From: Ascoidea asiatica
Taxonomy: Eukaryota; Ascomycota; Saccharomycetes; Ascoideales; Ascoideaceae
Assembly: GCA_001600695.1 (NCBI GenBank)
Contig: BCKQ01000019.1
Location: 213,138-277,137, forward strand
DNA: 64,000 nt
Direction of reading: 5' to 3'
The notes beneath the pieces are model-generated. The model saw only the letters and a program-made list of their open reading frames with translations. It ran no database searches and had not been told where the DNA came from. Made by a program: the position numbers and the translations under genes. Below are positions 63,696 to 64,000 of this stretch, one piece after another; the first letter of the stretch is position 1, and every line of letters starts with the position of its first letter.

Positions 63696-64000
63696 TTTAT
63701 GAATGAAGAGTATATTTTTGTTTATGAGGTTATGTAAATTTGGGTGATTTTATTCAAACCTATGTTCGAAATGGTAATCGGAGTCTGGTAAAACTTACGA
63801 TTTTTGATTTTTCTGAATGTAAAGATGAATGTAAAGATGAATGTAAAGATGAAATGGAGGATGAAATGAAATTCCTGTATTTTAATTTAAATTTTATTCA
63901 AATAAAGAGTTTCGTTGAATTATACTTGTTTTACTATTTTATTGAGAAAGCCAGACACTTTGTTGGTGGTTGATGGAGTCTGACATTCTGTTTATAACTT
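63696..64000. other. Intergenic tail of the window
   Basis: Contains a 12-bp repeat TGTAAAGATGAA (three copies, 63818-63853). No reliable gene; a neighbouring gene may start beyond the edge. Confidence 0.45.

Noticed and set aside
63740-63973. 77-codon ORF at the right end
   Set aside because: Opens at a non-ATG codon and consists partly of a 12-bp repeat; not supported.
1-64000. Transposons, LTRs, CRISPR arrays, viral genes
   Set aside because: Looked for reverse transcriptase, integrase, terminal repeats beside tRNAs and spaced direct repeats; none seen. Periodic arrays found have no spacer diversity.

Overview
The window is nuclear DNA of a strongly AT-rich budding yeast (Saccharomycotina). 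The core genes are yeast-like: ELP2, RGP1, NMD2/UPF2, RNA1, PMC1, GAB1, FMC1 and two CLB-type cyclins. The tRNAs resemble those of Saccharomyces. Introns are rare and carry GTRAGT donors, (T/G)ACTAA(C/T) branch points and TAG acceptors. AAT-coded asparagine runs occur in many proteins. CTG codons are rare, so I could not decide whether CUG is read as Leu or Ser. An AA9 lytic polysaccharide monooxygenase narrows the lineage, because most budding yeasts lack it, but I do not name a species.

Layout. 0-4 kb: AA9 LPMO, tRNA-Ser, a doubtful small membrane ORF, a spliced RRM gene, and a probable RNase P RNA gene. 4-17 kb: ELP2; a divergent AtuA-like / class III CoA-transferase pair around a motif-rich promoter; a bZIP-DUF3425 regulator; RGP1. 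17-20.6 kb: a tRNA cluster (Lys, Ala, Leu, Leu, Ile) containing a 485-base assembly gap flanked by a perfect 101-bp inverted repeat, then a broken Hsp70 gene. 20.7-31 kb: alcohol acetyltransferase, NMD2, RNA1 and a mitochondrial membrane protein. 31-39 kb: a broken GH106-like glycosidase, ZTA1, a DsbA-like protein and a broken sugar transporter. 41-46.5 kb: two tandem B-type cyclins with very long leaders; a forkhead/Mcm1-like cluster lies upstream of the second. 47-54 kb: PMC1 and four tRNAs (Thr, Gln, Asp, initiator Met). 53.8-60.7 kb: two related membrane-anchored RBR ubiquitin-ligase genes enclosing FMC1 and a three-exon HAD phosphatase. 61-64 kb: GAB1 and a DLT1-like gene in visibly less AT-biased DNA.

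Main observations. (1) The RBR pair is degenerating in complementary ways: one copy has an intact frame but Ser in place of the catalytic RING2 Cys; the other keeps the Cys but has an early stop and a homopolymer frameshift. (2) Two spliced genes are hidden by tiny 5' exons; in the HAD gene the 23-base exons supply the catalytic Asp. (3) The RNase P RNA candidate appears to carry its pol III A and B boxes inside the mature RNA. (4) Several promoters hold exactly periodic repeats (11, 12, 13 and 17 bp), and a TGTCCTA motif recurs upstream of unrelated genes. (5) Four pseudogenes lie among intact genes. I found no transposon, CRISPR array or viral element.
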